Shown here: one piece after another, positions 18,525 to 26,978 of the stretch
How positions within the stretch are numbered: position 1 is the first letter of the stretch
How the letters are laid out: each line of letters opens with the position of its first letter
Assembly (NCBI GenBank): GCA_964428185.1
Contig: CAYRXH010000006.1
Location: forward strand, 1 to 61,945
From: CAYMAZ01 sp964428185
GTDB taxonomy: Bacteria > Bacteroidota > Bacteroidia > Bacteroidales > DTU049
Reading direction: 5' to 3'
DNA length: 61,945 nt
The notes under the pieces: model-generated
What the model was told of the DNA's origin: nothing
Databases searched by the model: none
The model's input: the letters and a program-made list of their open reading frames with translations, nothing else
Made by a program: the position numbers and the translations under genes

Positions 18525-19031
18525 ATGAAACGAATAATTATTGCATTGATTTCCGGACTGATTCTTTTTTCCTCATTTGCACAGAACTCAAAAGTCACTA
18601 TTCCTTCAGTTACCATCCGCAATCTGGACGGAGAGCAGGTAAACACTGCTGATTTCAGCAATGACGGAAAACCTTTCATTATCAGTTTCTGGGCAACCTA
18701 TTGCAAACCATGTATCCGTGAGTTTAATAGTCTTTCTGAAGTTTATGAGCAATGGCAGGAAGAAACAGGAGTGAAACTTCTTGCTATCAGCATCGATGAC
18801 TCAAGGACAAGCAATAATGTGTTGCCGTTTGTAAACGGGAAAGGATGGGAATTCGATTTCTACCTGGATGTAAACGGAGATTTTAAGAGAGCCATGAATG
18901 TTAATCTTGTTCCTCATACGTTTATCTGTAACGGGAACGGTGAAGTTGTCTGGCAACACACTTCTTTTGCAGAAGGGGGTGAACTTGAAATGCTGGAAAT
19001 AATCAGAGAACTTGTGAATAGCAATGAATAA
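18525..19031 (+). CDS. TlpA/ResA-like periplasmic thioredoxin
   Basis: A 168-residue exported thioredoxin-fold protein. Residues 1-20 are a signal peptide. The redox motif is CKPC at 60-63, in the classic context SFWATYCKPCIREF. The AhpC/TSA-type insert follows (LLAISIDDSRTSNNV), then the cis-proline loop NVNLVPHTFI and the final strand GEVVWQHTSF. Members keep cysteines of envelope proteins reduced or transfer electrons to partners in the periplasm. It lies between two Omp28-type CxxC proteins and a cysteine-paired barrel, which suggests it could be their periplasmic reductant; that is inference. It is flanked by hairpins on both sides. Confidence 0.88.
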   Translation: MKRIIIALISGLILFSSFAQNSKVTIPSVTIRNLDGEQVNTADFSNDGKPFIISFWATYCKPCIREFNSLSEVYEQWQEETGVKLLAISIDDSRTSNNVLPFVNGKGWEFDFYLDVNGDFKRAMNVNLVPHTFICNGNGEVVWQHTSFAEGGELEMLEIIRELVNSNE

Positions 19032-19051
19032 TACAAATTCTCTGCACTGAA

Positions 19052-19079
19052 TCAGGATAGAAAATCCTGACTTTTTTCT
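19052..19079 (+). terminator. Rho-independent terminator
   Basis: TCAGGAT (19052-19058) pairs with ATCCTGA (19064-19070) around an AGAAA loop and is followed by CTTTTTTCT. Lies between the TlpA-like gene and the DUF6029 gene. Confidence 0.7.
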
Positions 19080-19113
19080 ATAATAACAATTCTATTATCT
19101 AAACAAAGAGTTC

Positions 19114-20760
19114 ATGAAGCGTATATTCACTGTAAGTATTTGTTTTATCGCGATGCTTACAACATCATTATTCGGACAGGAGCAAAAAACCGGAGAAATC
19201 AGAGGTGATTTCCAGACAGATTTTCAGTTCTATCAGGAAGATAGCTTGATTGGAGCCCCAGCTGTTCCTGAAGATTTTCTGATGAATGGTTATCTGAACC
19301 TTTCATATATCAAAGGTAATTTTTCAGTTGGTATCAGGTATGAAGCCTATTATAATGCTCTTTTAGGATATGACCCAAGATATAAAGGTCAAGGGATTGC
19401 ATCAAGATGGGCAAGTTACAGGCACAAGGATTTTGAAATTACTGCAGGAAATTTTTACGAACAGTTTGGAAGCGGCATTTTGCTTCGTAGTTATGAAGAC
19501 CGGAGTCTGGGAATTGACAATTCCATTGATGGTTTTAAAATTGTATATTCTCCGTTTTCAGGAGTTTATCTAAAAGGATTAGCAGGACAACACAGATATT
19601 TCTTTGATAAAGGACAAGGAATTGTAAGAGGTGCAGATGCAGAAATGAACATCAATGAAATGTTTGAAAAATGGCAAAGTAAATCATTACGACTAACATT
19701 GGGAGGGAGTTTTGTCAGCAAGTTTCAACAGGATAAGGATCCTCTTTACAACCTGCCAGAAAATGTTGGTGCTTTTGCAGGAAGGATCACAATGCAATAT
19801 AAAAAAATCAATCTTTTCTCAGAATATGCATATAAGATAAATGATCCTTCTGCAATTAACCGGCAGATATACAAAGAAGGCCAGGCACTGTTTGTTAGTG
19901 GCTCGTATTCCACAAAAGGATTCAGCGCACTTATTTCTGCAAAACGCATTGACAACATGAACTTTCGCTCTGACAGAACTGCAACTGGCAATATGCTTCA
20001 GATCAACTACCTGCCGTCTCTGACCCGTCCTCACTCATATTCACTGTCTGCATTTTATCCTTATGCAACACAACCAAACGGTGAAATGGCTATTCAGGGA
20101 CAACTCACCTATAAAATCCCTAAGAAAACCAAACTTGGAGGAGAATACGGCTCAGACATCACTATCAATTTTTCAAGGGTCCATGATATTCATCGCAATG
20201 CTATCAATGATACAATTTCAATTGGAGAATCCGGAACTTTAGGGTATGCTTCTCCATTTTTTACTCCAGGAGAAGATCTGTTTTTTCAGGATTTTAATCT
20301 GGCTTTTGGAAGAAAACTCAATAAAAATCTGAGAATGATTGCTGAGTATGTTTATATTGTCTATAATACTGAAGTGATAGAAGGACATGAAGGAGGCATG
20401 GTACATGCACATACTGGCGTCATTGATATGACATTGAAACTCAAAAATAAAAAAAGTATCAGATGGGAATTGCAACACCTATTTACCGAACAAGACGAAG
20501 GAAACTGGGCCATGGGACTGTTTGAATTTGCCATTGCTCCTAAGTGGTCTTTCGGAATACAGGACTTATATAATTATGGAAATAGTGAGACTAAAAAAAG
20601 GCTACACTATTATCTGCTATCATTCAGCTATACACATAATGCAAGCAGAATGGCAATCAGTTATGGTAAACAAAGGGAAGGAATAGTTTGTGTTGGCGGA
20701 GTTTGCAGAAATGTTCCCGCATCAAATGGCTTACTCATTTCAGTTACAACAAATTTCTAA
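19114..20760 (+). CDS. DUF6029-type outer-membrane beta-barrel protein
   Basis: A 548-residue exported protein with a signal peptide (1-21). A long run of alternating strands with aromatic girdles (NGYLNLSYIKGNFSVGIRYE, HYYLLSFSYTH) ends in an aromatic C-terminal residue (ISVTTNF), as in outer-membrane barrels. The pattern NFYEQFGSGILLRSYEDR, IDGFKI matches proteins I know as DUF6029, whose function is unknown. Two cysteines near the end, Cys526 and Cys531 (VCVGGVCRNVPA), lie in a loop before the last strand. The paired cysteines beside three thioredoxin-fold neighbours may be meaningful. It is 12 bases upstream of the Omp28 lipoprotein and probably cotranscribed with it. Confidence 0.75.
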   Translation: MKRIFTVSICFIAMLTTSLFGQEQKTGEIRGDFQTDFQFYQEDSLIGAPAVPEDFLMNGYLNLSYIKGNFSVGIRYEAYYNALLGYDPRYKGQGIASRWASYRHKDFEITAGNFYEQFGSGILLRSYEDRSLGIDNSIDGFKIVYSPFSGVYLKGLAGQHRYFFDKGQGIVRGADAEMNINEMFEKWQSKSLRLTLGGSFVSKFQQDKDPLYNLPENVGAFAGRITMQYKKINLFSEYAYKINDPSAINRQIYKEGQALFVSGSYSTKGFSALISAKRIDNMNFRSDRTATGNMLQINYLPSLTRPHSYSLSAFYPYATQPNGEMAIQGQLTYKIPKKTKLGGEYGSDITINFSRVHDIHRNAINDTISIGESGTLGYASPFFTPGEDLFFQDFNLAFGRKLNKNLRMIAEYVYIVYNTEVIEGHEGGMVHAHTGVIDMTLKLKNKKSIRWELQHLFTEQDEGNWAMGLFEFAIAPKWSFGIQDLYNYGNSETKKRLHYYLLSFSYTHNASRMAISYGKQREGIVCVGGVCRNVPASNGLLISVTTNF

Positions 20761-20766
20761 GGAGGG
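20759..20766 (+). promoter_or_regulatory. unusually strong Shine-Dalgarno site
   Basis: AAGGAGGG, fully complementary to the usual anti-SD core, lies 6 bases before the ATG at 20773 and overlaps the stop codon of the DUF6029 gene. Most starts in this window have only A/T-rich leaders, as is normal in Bacteroidota, so this site is exceptional. It fixes the start and implies translational coupling. Confidence 0.7.
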
Positions 20767-20772
20767 ATATAT

Positions 20773-21609
20773 ATGAAAAAATTTTTGACCGTCATTGTTG
20801 CAATATCATTGTTTATTTGTTCGTGCGATGTCATTGAACCTCCATATACAAATGATCAGGGGCAGGACACAATAAACCAGAAGATCGTTCAGAAGGTATA
20901 TGTGGAATATTTTACAGGACATCGTTGCCCAAATTGTCCAACTGAGGCAGCCCAACTCATGCAACTTAAATCAATTTACGGAGATAAGCTCATTTTTATT
21001 TCTGTACATGCAGGAGCTTTTGCTGCACCTGCTTCTCCAAATTACGAAGTAGATTACCGTACTACAACTGGAAATGAACTTGATGCCTATTTTAGTGTTA
21101 CAGCGATCAGTACTCCAAACAGCCTGATTAACAGACGTGAATACGAAGGAAATACTGTTATCGCACCGGCTGCTTGGGCAGGAGCCATCTCTACAGAATT
21201 ACTCAGAATCCCCGAAGCAGCAATTTATTTGGAACCAACTTTTGCCGGCAACACTATTCAAATTAATGCAGGAGTTAAAACCCTTGCACAAATTGACGGA
21301 ACATTCATGATATCTGCTTATATCGTTGAAGACAGTGTCATGTCATGGCAAAAGAACAATAATTCAGAAATTGGCACAACTCCTGATATCCCGAATTATT
21401 ATCACAGATATCTTTTACGTGCATCCATGAACGGAACATTCGGGGATACAATATTTAGCCCTTCAGCTCTTGCATCAGACAGTTTTGAATTCAATAAATC
21501 ATACACTGTTGATCCTTCATGGAACACATCCAGGCTTTATGTGGTTTGTTTTATCTACAATAAGGAAACCGATGAAGTTATGCAGGCAGAAATGAAAAAA
21601 GTTGAATAA
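20773..21609 (+). CDS. Omp28-related lipoprotein
   Basis: A 278-residue lipoprotein: signal peptide with lipobox LFICSC (Cys18, possibly Cys16). The Omp28/thioredoxin-like domain starts at about residue 38 with VYVEYFTGHRCPNCPTEA (CPNC at 52-55). Further family features include YRTTTGNELDAYF, the proline loop VTAISTPNSLINR, and a C-terminal beta half (SWQKNNNSEIG, FIYNKETDEVMQA). Omp28 proteins are outer-membrane surface lipoproteins known first in Porphyromonas; a redox role is inferred from the CxxC. It has a textbook ribosome-binding site overlapping the end of the DUF6029 gene, so the two products are probably made together. Confidence 0.85.
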   Translation: MKKFLTVIVAISLFICSCDVIEPPYTNDQGQDTINQKIVQKVYVEYFTGHRCPNCPTEAAQLMQLKSIYGDKLIFISVHAGAFAAPASPNYEVDYRTTTGNELDAYFSVTAISTPNSLINRREYEGNTVIAPAAWAGAISTELLRIPEAAIYLEPTFAGNTIQINAGVKTLAQIDGTFMISAYIVEDSVMSWQKNNNSEIGTTPDIPNYYHRYLLRASMNGTFGDTIFSPSALASDSFEFNKSYTVDPSWNTSRLYVVCFIYNKETDEVMQAEMKKVE

Positions 21610-21617
21610 TTTTCTTA

Positions 21618-21884
21618 TCACTGAAAATACTCAAACATCATATTGTGCACCTTCCCTGATGCATGTGAACAAAGGCTTATATTGGAAAGCAACTGCAATT
21701 CAGCATTCTTGTATTCTTCACTGCCATAGTTCATTTCAAGAATTTCAATAACTCCCTCTTCATCTATCTGAAAACTGACCAGAACAAAACCATACTGCTG
21801 ATGCCCTGCTACATATTCAGGATAATACAAACGACTATCTATCAATTGATAAAACACTTGTGTAAAAGGATCATCTGTTTTATT
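21618..21884 (-). pseudogene. remnant of a TonB C-terminal-like small protein
   Basis: The frame reads from just after a TAG at 21885-21887 and encodes about 88 residues. RLYYPEYVAGHQQYGFVLVSF and QIDEEGVIEIL resemble the TonB C-terminal-like fold of small secreted Bacteroidota proteins. It has no signal peptide and no ATG in frame; only a GTG at 21857 could start it. In another frame an ATG at 21874, 19 bases after an AGGAG site, opens just ten codons. A promoter box lies at 21908. The picture is an N-terminally broken gene, though a short GTG-started protein of 79 residues cannot be excluded. Confidence 0.45.
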
Positions 21885-21907
21885 CTAAATTTCTCCTCTC
21901 GCAAATA

Positions 21908-21915
21908 CAAACATA
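21908..21915 (-). promoter_or_regulatory. -7 promoter box upstream of the TonB_C-like remnant
   Basis: Minus-strand TATGTTTG (TAnnTTTG) lies 33 bases before the ATG at 21874. It suggests the broken gene once had, and may still have, its own transcript. Confidence 0.35.
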
Positions 21916-22029
21916 TTTAATATCAATGAGATTATTATTGTTTAAAAATTGGTTTTTTCATATTTGTTTCTATTAGACTTGTTTTGTTTTGCTAAAATAC
22001 AACCATTTAAAAAGTATTAAAAAATAAAG

Positions 22030-22037
22030 TAACTTTG
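22030..22037 (+). promoter_or_regulatory. -7 promoter box for the endonuclease gene
   Basis: TAACTTTG matches TAnnTTTG and lies 17 bases before the ATG at 22055. Confidence 0.4.
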
Positions 22038-22054
22038 TAAGTTTAACTATCACA

Positions 22055-23107
22055 ATGAAACATTCTGTTTTTTTTATTTTACTTGTATGTGTTACTTTTT
22101 CATTTTCCCAGATACCACAGGGTTATTATGATTCTGCCGAAGGGAAGATAAAAGCTGATCTAAAAACTGCTCTTGCACAAATCATCCAGAATGGTCATTC
22201 AACAAATACATATACTTCTCTCTGGACACATTTTCAGAAAACTGACAAAGCTCCCTCAGGATATGTATGGGATATGTACTCTGACTGCAATTATGTATTT
22301 GTCACAGATCAGTGTGGGAATTATTCATCGGAATGTGACTGCTACAATAGGGAACACTCTTTTCCAGTCAGTTGGATGGGAGGAGGAGAGCCCTATCCAA
22401 TGTATGCAGATTTGCATCACCTAGTGCCTGTTGATGGCTGGGCTAATAATAAAAGAGGGAACTTCCCATTAGGCAATGTCGGCTCAGTCACGTGGACATC
22501 AAACAATGGTACTAAACTTGGCACATCCAACTATCCTGGTTACAGTGGAACCGCTTTTGAGCCTATAGATGAATATAAAGGCGATTTTGCACGCATGCAG
22601 TTTTACATGGTTACCAGATACGAAAATCTTCTCTCTTCGTGGTATACTTATGATGTAAGTGCAACTGCCACATTGGACGGAACCACATGGCCCGGATTGA
22701 AGCAGTGGTCAGCATCACTGTATTTAAATTGGCACGAATCAGATCCGGTGAGTGCAAAAGAAATTGCTCGAAATGATTCAATTTATAAAATCCAAAACAA
22801 CAGGAATCCATTCATTGACAAACCTGAATTTGCAAGGCAGATTTGGGGTCCTGATGCCACAATAAGCAGCTATGAATTATGTGACAATTTATTTCCTGTT
22901 CCTGTTGACAATTTTCTCAATCTTTCTTTTACAGAACCAATCTATAAAATATCTTTTTCTGATATTTTAGGAAGAACAATTTCAGATATGGAACTCAACG
23001 GAATGAATGTAGTTGCTGATCTCGGTTCTTTTGTATCAGGAATTTATTTCATTCATATATTGTCCCAATCAGGGAAAACTGAAATAGTTAAAATAATAAA
23101 GCATTAA
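22055..23107 (+). CDS. secreted endonuclease I family nuclease with T9SS sorting domain
   Basis: A 350-residue secreted nuclease. A signal peptide (1-19) is followed by the endonuclease I (EndA/Bsn-like) domain. The active-site region is intact: CDCYNREHSFPVSW (His101) and ADLHHLVPVDGWANNKRGN (His121/122, Asn pair). Family members cut DNA and RNA nonspecifically outside the cell using a beta-beta-alpha metal site. The last 75 residues are a T9SS type A sorting domain (NLFPVPVDNFLNL, SGIYFIHILS), placing it on the surface or released. It likely feeds nucleotide scavenging or clears extracellular DNA. It converges with the C25 protease gene. Confidence 0.93.
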   Translation: MKHSVFFILLVCVTFSFSQIPQGYYDSAEGKIKADLKTALAQIIQNGHSTNTYTSLWTHFQKTDKAPSGYVWDMYSDCNYVFVTDQCGNYSSECDCYNREHSFPVSWMGGGEPYPMYADLHHLVPVDGWANNKRGNFPLGNVGSVTWTSNNGTKLGTSNYPGYSGTAFEPIDEYKGDFARMQFYMVTRYENLLSSWYTYDVSATATLDGTTWPGLKQWSASLYLNWHESDPVSAKEIARNDSIYKIQNNRNPFIDKPEFARQIWGPDATISSYELCDNLFPVPVDNFLNLSFTEPIYKISFSDILGRTISDMELNGMNVVADLGSFVSGIYFIHILSQSGKTEIVKIIKH

Positions 23108-23135
23108 ATAAGCCGGCAAATCGATCTTATGATGT

Positions 23136-26100
23136 TTATTTAGCAACTACAAACGGGTGATTCATGATCATCTCTGCAGCACTGAGCCTAATAAAATAAT
23201 TCCCTGCAGGTAATCCAGCCACATTAATGGTTAAAGTATGTTTCCCTGAACTGAAAACTTTTCTGTCAGTTATCAGATCAATTTGTTTGCCATCAATATC
23301 AATAATTTCAATCCTAAGTTTTTCCTCTTTAAGTAATCCAATTTCAATTGTCATCTGCTCTGAAGCGGGATTTGGCCAAGAAGTCAGATAATGCATTACA
23401 GAAGGAGATTCTTCAATTGATAAAGTAGATTGTAGAGGAGGGAATATTACAAAATCAATCCATGCTGCGTCTTCTCCCTCACTTACTATATTGTCCTTAA
23501 TATATGACCACTTAAAAGTGTTTGAGCCGGAAGTTACATAATATGCTTCTCGGGACCAATCTACCTCACCATCCCACTTCCCTTCCTCAGTAATATTAAT
23601 GTGAAAAGCAAGGTAATCCCACCACGATCCATAATCAGACCCTTTTTCACAAGATACTTTTTTATAGAATGAGATTGTGTCATTTGTAACAACATTGAGA
23701 GTTATACTCAGAATACTCTGCTGATTATCTCCGATAACTCCGGATCTGGCGCAGAATGTTCCTTCATAAACAGAACTTCCACTTATGATTTGCCAGGGGG
23801 CATTTCCCACATTAGTCAGGTTCCACGGAAAAGAAGAAAAATCGCTGGTTTCCCAATCTTCCAGTATAATACCTGCTGCCATAACAAACTGCTTAGTGGC
23901 AGAATAGGCACCTGCTGTACATTCATAACTAAACTCAAGAGGAGTTCCTATTGGAGTAGCAGCATCTACAGATACCTCAAATGAGACCGGGGTTATGCTC
24001 CCAAATGTAAGATTTCCAGCATTCACAGATGAGCTTGTAATTGTTACATAGGGAGACAGGCTTGAAAGAGTCGCAAGAGCAGGGGTAGTAGTAGCATGTC
24101 CACTGTTTTCTGTATTAAAAACTATGTTTACTGTTTCCCCCGGATCAATTCTTCCATTATTATTTCCTCCCGGGTCAAGAACAGTCACAGAAGCTACAGA
24201 TAAATCAGGTGCATTCAGGATGACTGAAAATGATGAATTCCAGTTTTCAGTTCCGCTAACAGCATTGATATTGAATAAAACCGTTTCCTGATCATTCACA
24301 TCAGAGTCAACTGTCATTGAAAATGCACTGTTTACATTATTGGATGAACCAGCAGCAATAGTGCCAAAACTTGCATTGGGATCCGTAATAGTTACAAGAC
24401 CGCTTGAGGTTGACAATGTGGCATTTACATTAGTTGCAGGATCAACACCTATATTTTTCAAGCTTACATTGAGCGTAACATTCTCCGAAAAATCAGCAAG
24501 TCCGTTATTGTTTCCGGCAGCATCATTAATAACAATGACATCCTTTATTACCCATGGTCCGTTAGGTGGAATAACAGAAATCTGTCCTATGTAGGTCTGA
24601 TGGTTATATGCAGTCACAACAACATCTATTGGATCAGTTGTTGTAAGCGGTGAAAAGGTAATGTTTACATTGCCACCACTAACATAACCTCTCCCCAAAA
24701 TAACACCGTCAATGCTTAAGCACACAAGTGCACCGTTAACATTGCTTTGAACATCCAGATTATCACTGCCAATGATTATCTGTGCTGGATGCGTAACTGA
24801 CATGGCAGCAGGTTCATCAGTCCTTACAACAATAGACGGATCGCCAAACAAATTCCATGTATCTGTCATTTCTTCACCGGCTGCGCCATACTCATCATTC
24901 ATCTGCATACAGCCATTCATGCTTAATCCACCAAAACTCCTTTTGATATTTCCTGTATATGATTCCACAAGAATATTAACCATCTCAAGTTGTCCACACA
25001 TAGGAGGGTTCCAACTCTGATTTATTGTGGACATGAGAGCAGCAATTGCTCCTGTGGGCTCATTATTATGTGTTGATCTTAACCAAGCTTCAGCAAAGCA
25101 GGTTGTTGTAGTAAAATTCCCATTTACACAGGCTACAGACCAGATAAATGGAAGTTTATGAATATTTGTCAGCTGATCTACCTGAGTATTACTATAACCT
25201 GATGTTCCCCATCCCTGATCCCATCCATGACCCGTATATACAATAATTCCTGCACCGGGGTTAATATCATTATGAACCTGGGTCGCTGTAGGATCTCCTG
25301 CAGCATCAAGACCTCCTTGAGATCCTTCATAATGCTCAGTAACATTATCATAGGTATAAGCAAGGAGTTTTGTTCTCAGCACTCTGACATGCTCAAAATC
25401 ATATAAATTATTATGTCCAGGACCTTCATCACAGGCAATCCCAATACCCTTTCCATACCATGCTCCGCCCATCTCAGGATACTTCTCATACTGAATCGAC
25501 CTCTGAACCTGAGTTGACACTTGTTCAATGTTTTCAGCAGAAAATCTTCCGACAAATATATCTGGATAATGATCTGAGCCAACAATATATGCATAATTAT
25601 TATCCGAAGGACCTGCAGATGTTGAACTTGCAGGAACCTGAGCATTATCTCCGACAAGCAACAAATACGTTAACCCATTGGTGTTGTAATAATTCTGAAC
25701 ATAGGTTTTGATCTGTGCAGCACCTCCAATGGAAGCAACATCAACCATTTCTGTAGGAATACCTTTCTGGTTTTTCCATAACACAAAAGGCTCCATCTCA
25801 GCCATATATGAACCATAACAAATGATCAGCATATTTCCGTCTTCCTCAACAGGAGTATATTTGTTTTTTGGGTAATTCAAAAACTGCCTCTCATAGATTC
25901 TTTCAAAATCACTAACAGGCAACTGTGCTGTCGGATTCTTTAACTCATTAATACCTACACCCTTTTCAAATTCTACTCTAACAATTATATTAGTATATAC
26001 TCTTAATACTTTCGTAATAGGATTATATGCAAAAGGAGTAACCACAACCGTCTGCCCTCTAAAATCTCTCAAAATATAAGGATCACGGACATAAGCTATA

Positions 26101-26531
26101 TTCGCGGGCCAAAATTCGTCCCTATAATAAACTGTTGACTTTTCATAAGATATGTTGGATGGATCAATGTTTCTGTACAAATTTCCCTTTGAAGGACATA
26201 TTAACATATTCTGCAACTCATAATAATCAGCACTCACTAATTCTATGCTTGTTGAGCCGGAAGATGGTATTACAATTGAGGCTGTCAGTTTCTGAAGTTC
26301 CGGATATCCCTTCTCAAGTATGTAACTGCCACCATCAATCTGAGGAATCTGCATAGCTCCCCAGGGAGTTTGCTGTTCAATAAAAGAGAAACCTCCTGGA
26401 GTAAAAGATATTGTTACTTCCTGTGATGATTCACTCAAAACAACAATCTCTGTTTGTCCATTTGATCTGTGAACAAAGATGCTTATAATAAGTATGGCCA
26501 AAATGGCCATTAATACATTTTTGTTTTTCAT
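23136..26531 (-). CDS. gingipain-like C25 family cysteine protease with T9SS sorting domain
   Basis: A large secreted protease of 1131 residues: signal peptide (1-25), a propeptide-like region to about 225, then the caspase-fold C25 catalytic domain to about 570. LLLVGDNAQVP (291-300), IFVGRFSA (325-332), TGHGWDQGWG (catalytic His435) and SVACVNGNF (catalytic Cys468) are all present. The His-Cys distance of 33 residues equals that of Arg-gingipain. Immunoglobulin-like and CARDB-like beta domains follow (about 575-885), each with a recurring NNGxxDxGExV pattern. A jelly roll comes next, and a T9SS type A sorting domain (TSWPNPASEQMTI, AGNYFIRLSA) closes the protein. It degrades proteins at the surface. 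P1 preference cannot be read safely. Confidence 0.92.
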   Translation of the reverse strand: MKNKNVLMAILAILIISIFVHRSNGQTEIVVLSESSQEVTISFTPGGFSFIEQQTPWGAMQIPQIDGGSYILEKGYPELQKLTASIVIPSSGSTSIELVSADYYELQNMLICPSKGNLYRNIDPSNISYEKSTVYYRDEFWPANIAYVRDPYILRDFRGQTVVVTPFAYNPITKVLRVYTNIIVRVEFEKGVGINELKNPTAQLPVSDFERIYERQFLNYPKNKYTPVEEDGNMLIICYGSYMAEMEPFVLWKNQKGIPTEMVDVASIGGAAQIKTYVQNYYNTNGLTYLLLVGDNAQVPASSTSAGPSDNNYAYIVGSDHYPDIFVGRFSAENIEQVSTQVQRSIQYEKYPEMGGAWYGKGIGIACDEGPGHNNLYDFEHVRVLRTKLLAYTYDNVTEHYEGSQGGLDAAGDPTATQVHNDINPGAGIIVYTGHGWDQGWGTSGYSNTQVDQLTNIHKLPFIWSVACVNGNFTTTTCFAEAWLRSTHNNEPTGAIAALMSTINQSWNPPMCGQLEMVNILVESYTGNIKRSFGGLSMNGCMQMNDEYGAAGEEMTDTWNLFGDPSIVVRTDEPAAMSVTHPAQIIIGSDNLDVQSNVNGALVCLSIDGVILGRGYVSGGNVNITFSPLTTTDPIDVVVTAYNHQTYIGQISVIPPNGPWVIKDVIVINDAAGNNNGLADFSENVTLNVSLKNIGVDPATNVNATLSTSSGLVTITDPNASFGTIAAGSSNNVNSAFSMTVDSDVNDQETVLFNINAVSGTENWNSSFSVILNAPDLSVASVTVLDPGGNNNGRIDPGETVNIVFNTENSGHATTTPALATLSSLSPYVTITSSSVNAGNLTFGSITPVSFEVSVDAATPIGTPLEFSYECTAGAYSATKQFVMAAGIILEDWETSDFSSFPWNLTNVGNAPWQIISGSSVYEGTFCARSGVIGDNQQSILSITLNVVTNDTISFYKKVSCEKGSDYGSWWDYLAFHINITEEGKWDGEVDWSREAYYVTSGSNTFKWSYIKDNIVSEGEDAAWIDFVIFPPLQSTLSIEESPSVMHYLTSWPNPASEQMTIEIGLLKEEKLRIEIIDIDGKQIDLITDRKVFSSGKHTLTINVAGLPAGNYFIRLSAAEMIMNHPFVVAK

Positions 26532-26551
26532 AAAATATTTTTTGTTTTCTA

Positions 26552-26559
26552 CAAAAATA
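26552..26559 (-). promoter_or_regulatory. -7 promoter box for the C25 protease gene
   Basis: Minus-strand TATTTTTG (TAnnTTTG) lies 20 bases before the ATG at 26531. Confidence 0.45.
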
Positions 26560-26657
26560 CAACAATATGAAATACAGAATAGTTGCGTGAAACAAAAAAT
26601 ATTGTTAGCTTATTTTTATTCATTCCGTGTATAAATGTTAATAAGTGTTAAAATAAA

Positions 26658-26690
26658 TTTGGTTTTCATTTGCTTTATACCGTATATTTG
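26658..26690 (+). promoter_or_regulatory. complete Bacteroidota sigma-A promoter
   Basis: TTTG (26658-26661), 21 bases, then TATATTTG (26683-26690): the best match to TTTG-N19/21-TAnnTTTG in the window. Transcription would begin near 26697, giving a leader of about 40 bases before the ATG of the small lipoprotein at 26737. Confidence 0.7.
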
Positions 26691-26736
26691 CATCGCTAAA
26701 CTATATTGAAATTATTAACCTAAAAAAATCAAAACT

Positions 26737-26928
26737 ATGAAAAAATTAAGTTTCATGTTGTTGGCTTTTGCAATGTTTGCATTTGTTGCATGCCAAGAAA
26801 AACCAAAAGAAGAAGAAGCTACTGAAGAAACAACAACTGAAGAAGTTGTGGCTCCTGTTGATGAAACTGCTGACACAGCTGCTGCTCCTATTGCAGATGA
26901 TGTTGTTGAAGAAGCTCCTGCCAAATAA
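26737..26928 (+). CDS. small acidic lipoprotein
   Basis: A 63-residue protein: signal peptide with lipobox FAFVAC (Cys20), leaving a mature chain of only 44 residues. The mature part opens CQEKPKEEEATEE and continues as a Glu/Thr/Ala/Val low-complexity tail with no aromatic residues, so it is surely disordered. An acidic stretch right after the lipid-bearing cysteine resembles the surface-export signals described for Bacteroidota lipoproteins, so it may face outward (inference). It stands alone between a strong promoter (26658-26690) and a strong terminator (26949-26978), suggesting an abundant monocistronic mRNA. Function unknown. Confidence 0.8.
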   Translation: MKKLSFMLLAFAMFAFVACQEKPKEEEATEETTTEEVVAPVDETADTAAAPIADDVVEEAPAK

Positions 26929-26948
26929 CATATTTCATGTTATGGGGA

Positions 26949-26978
26949 AAAAGGCTGTCATAAAGACAGCCTTTTTTT
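26949..26978 (+). terminator. strong Rho-independent terminator
   Basis: A ten-base GC-rich stem, AAAGGCTGTC with GACAGCCTTT, around a five-base loop ends in a T run. It closes the small lipoprotein transcript. Being symmetric, it can also serve the convergent minus-strand gene ending at 26977. Confidence 0.85.

Noticed and set aside
25178..25711. Several open frames within the C25 protease gene
   Set aside because: All lie inside a protease frame with complete catalytic motifs; none has a recognisable domain.
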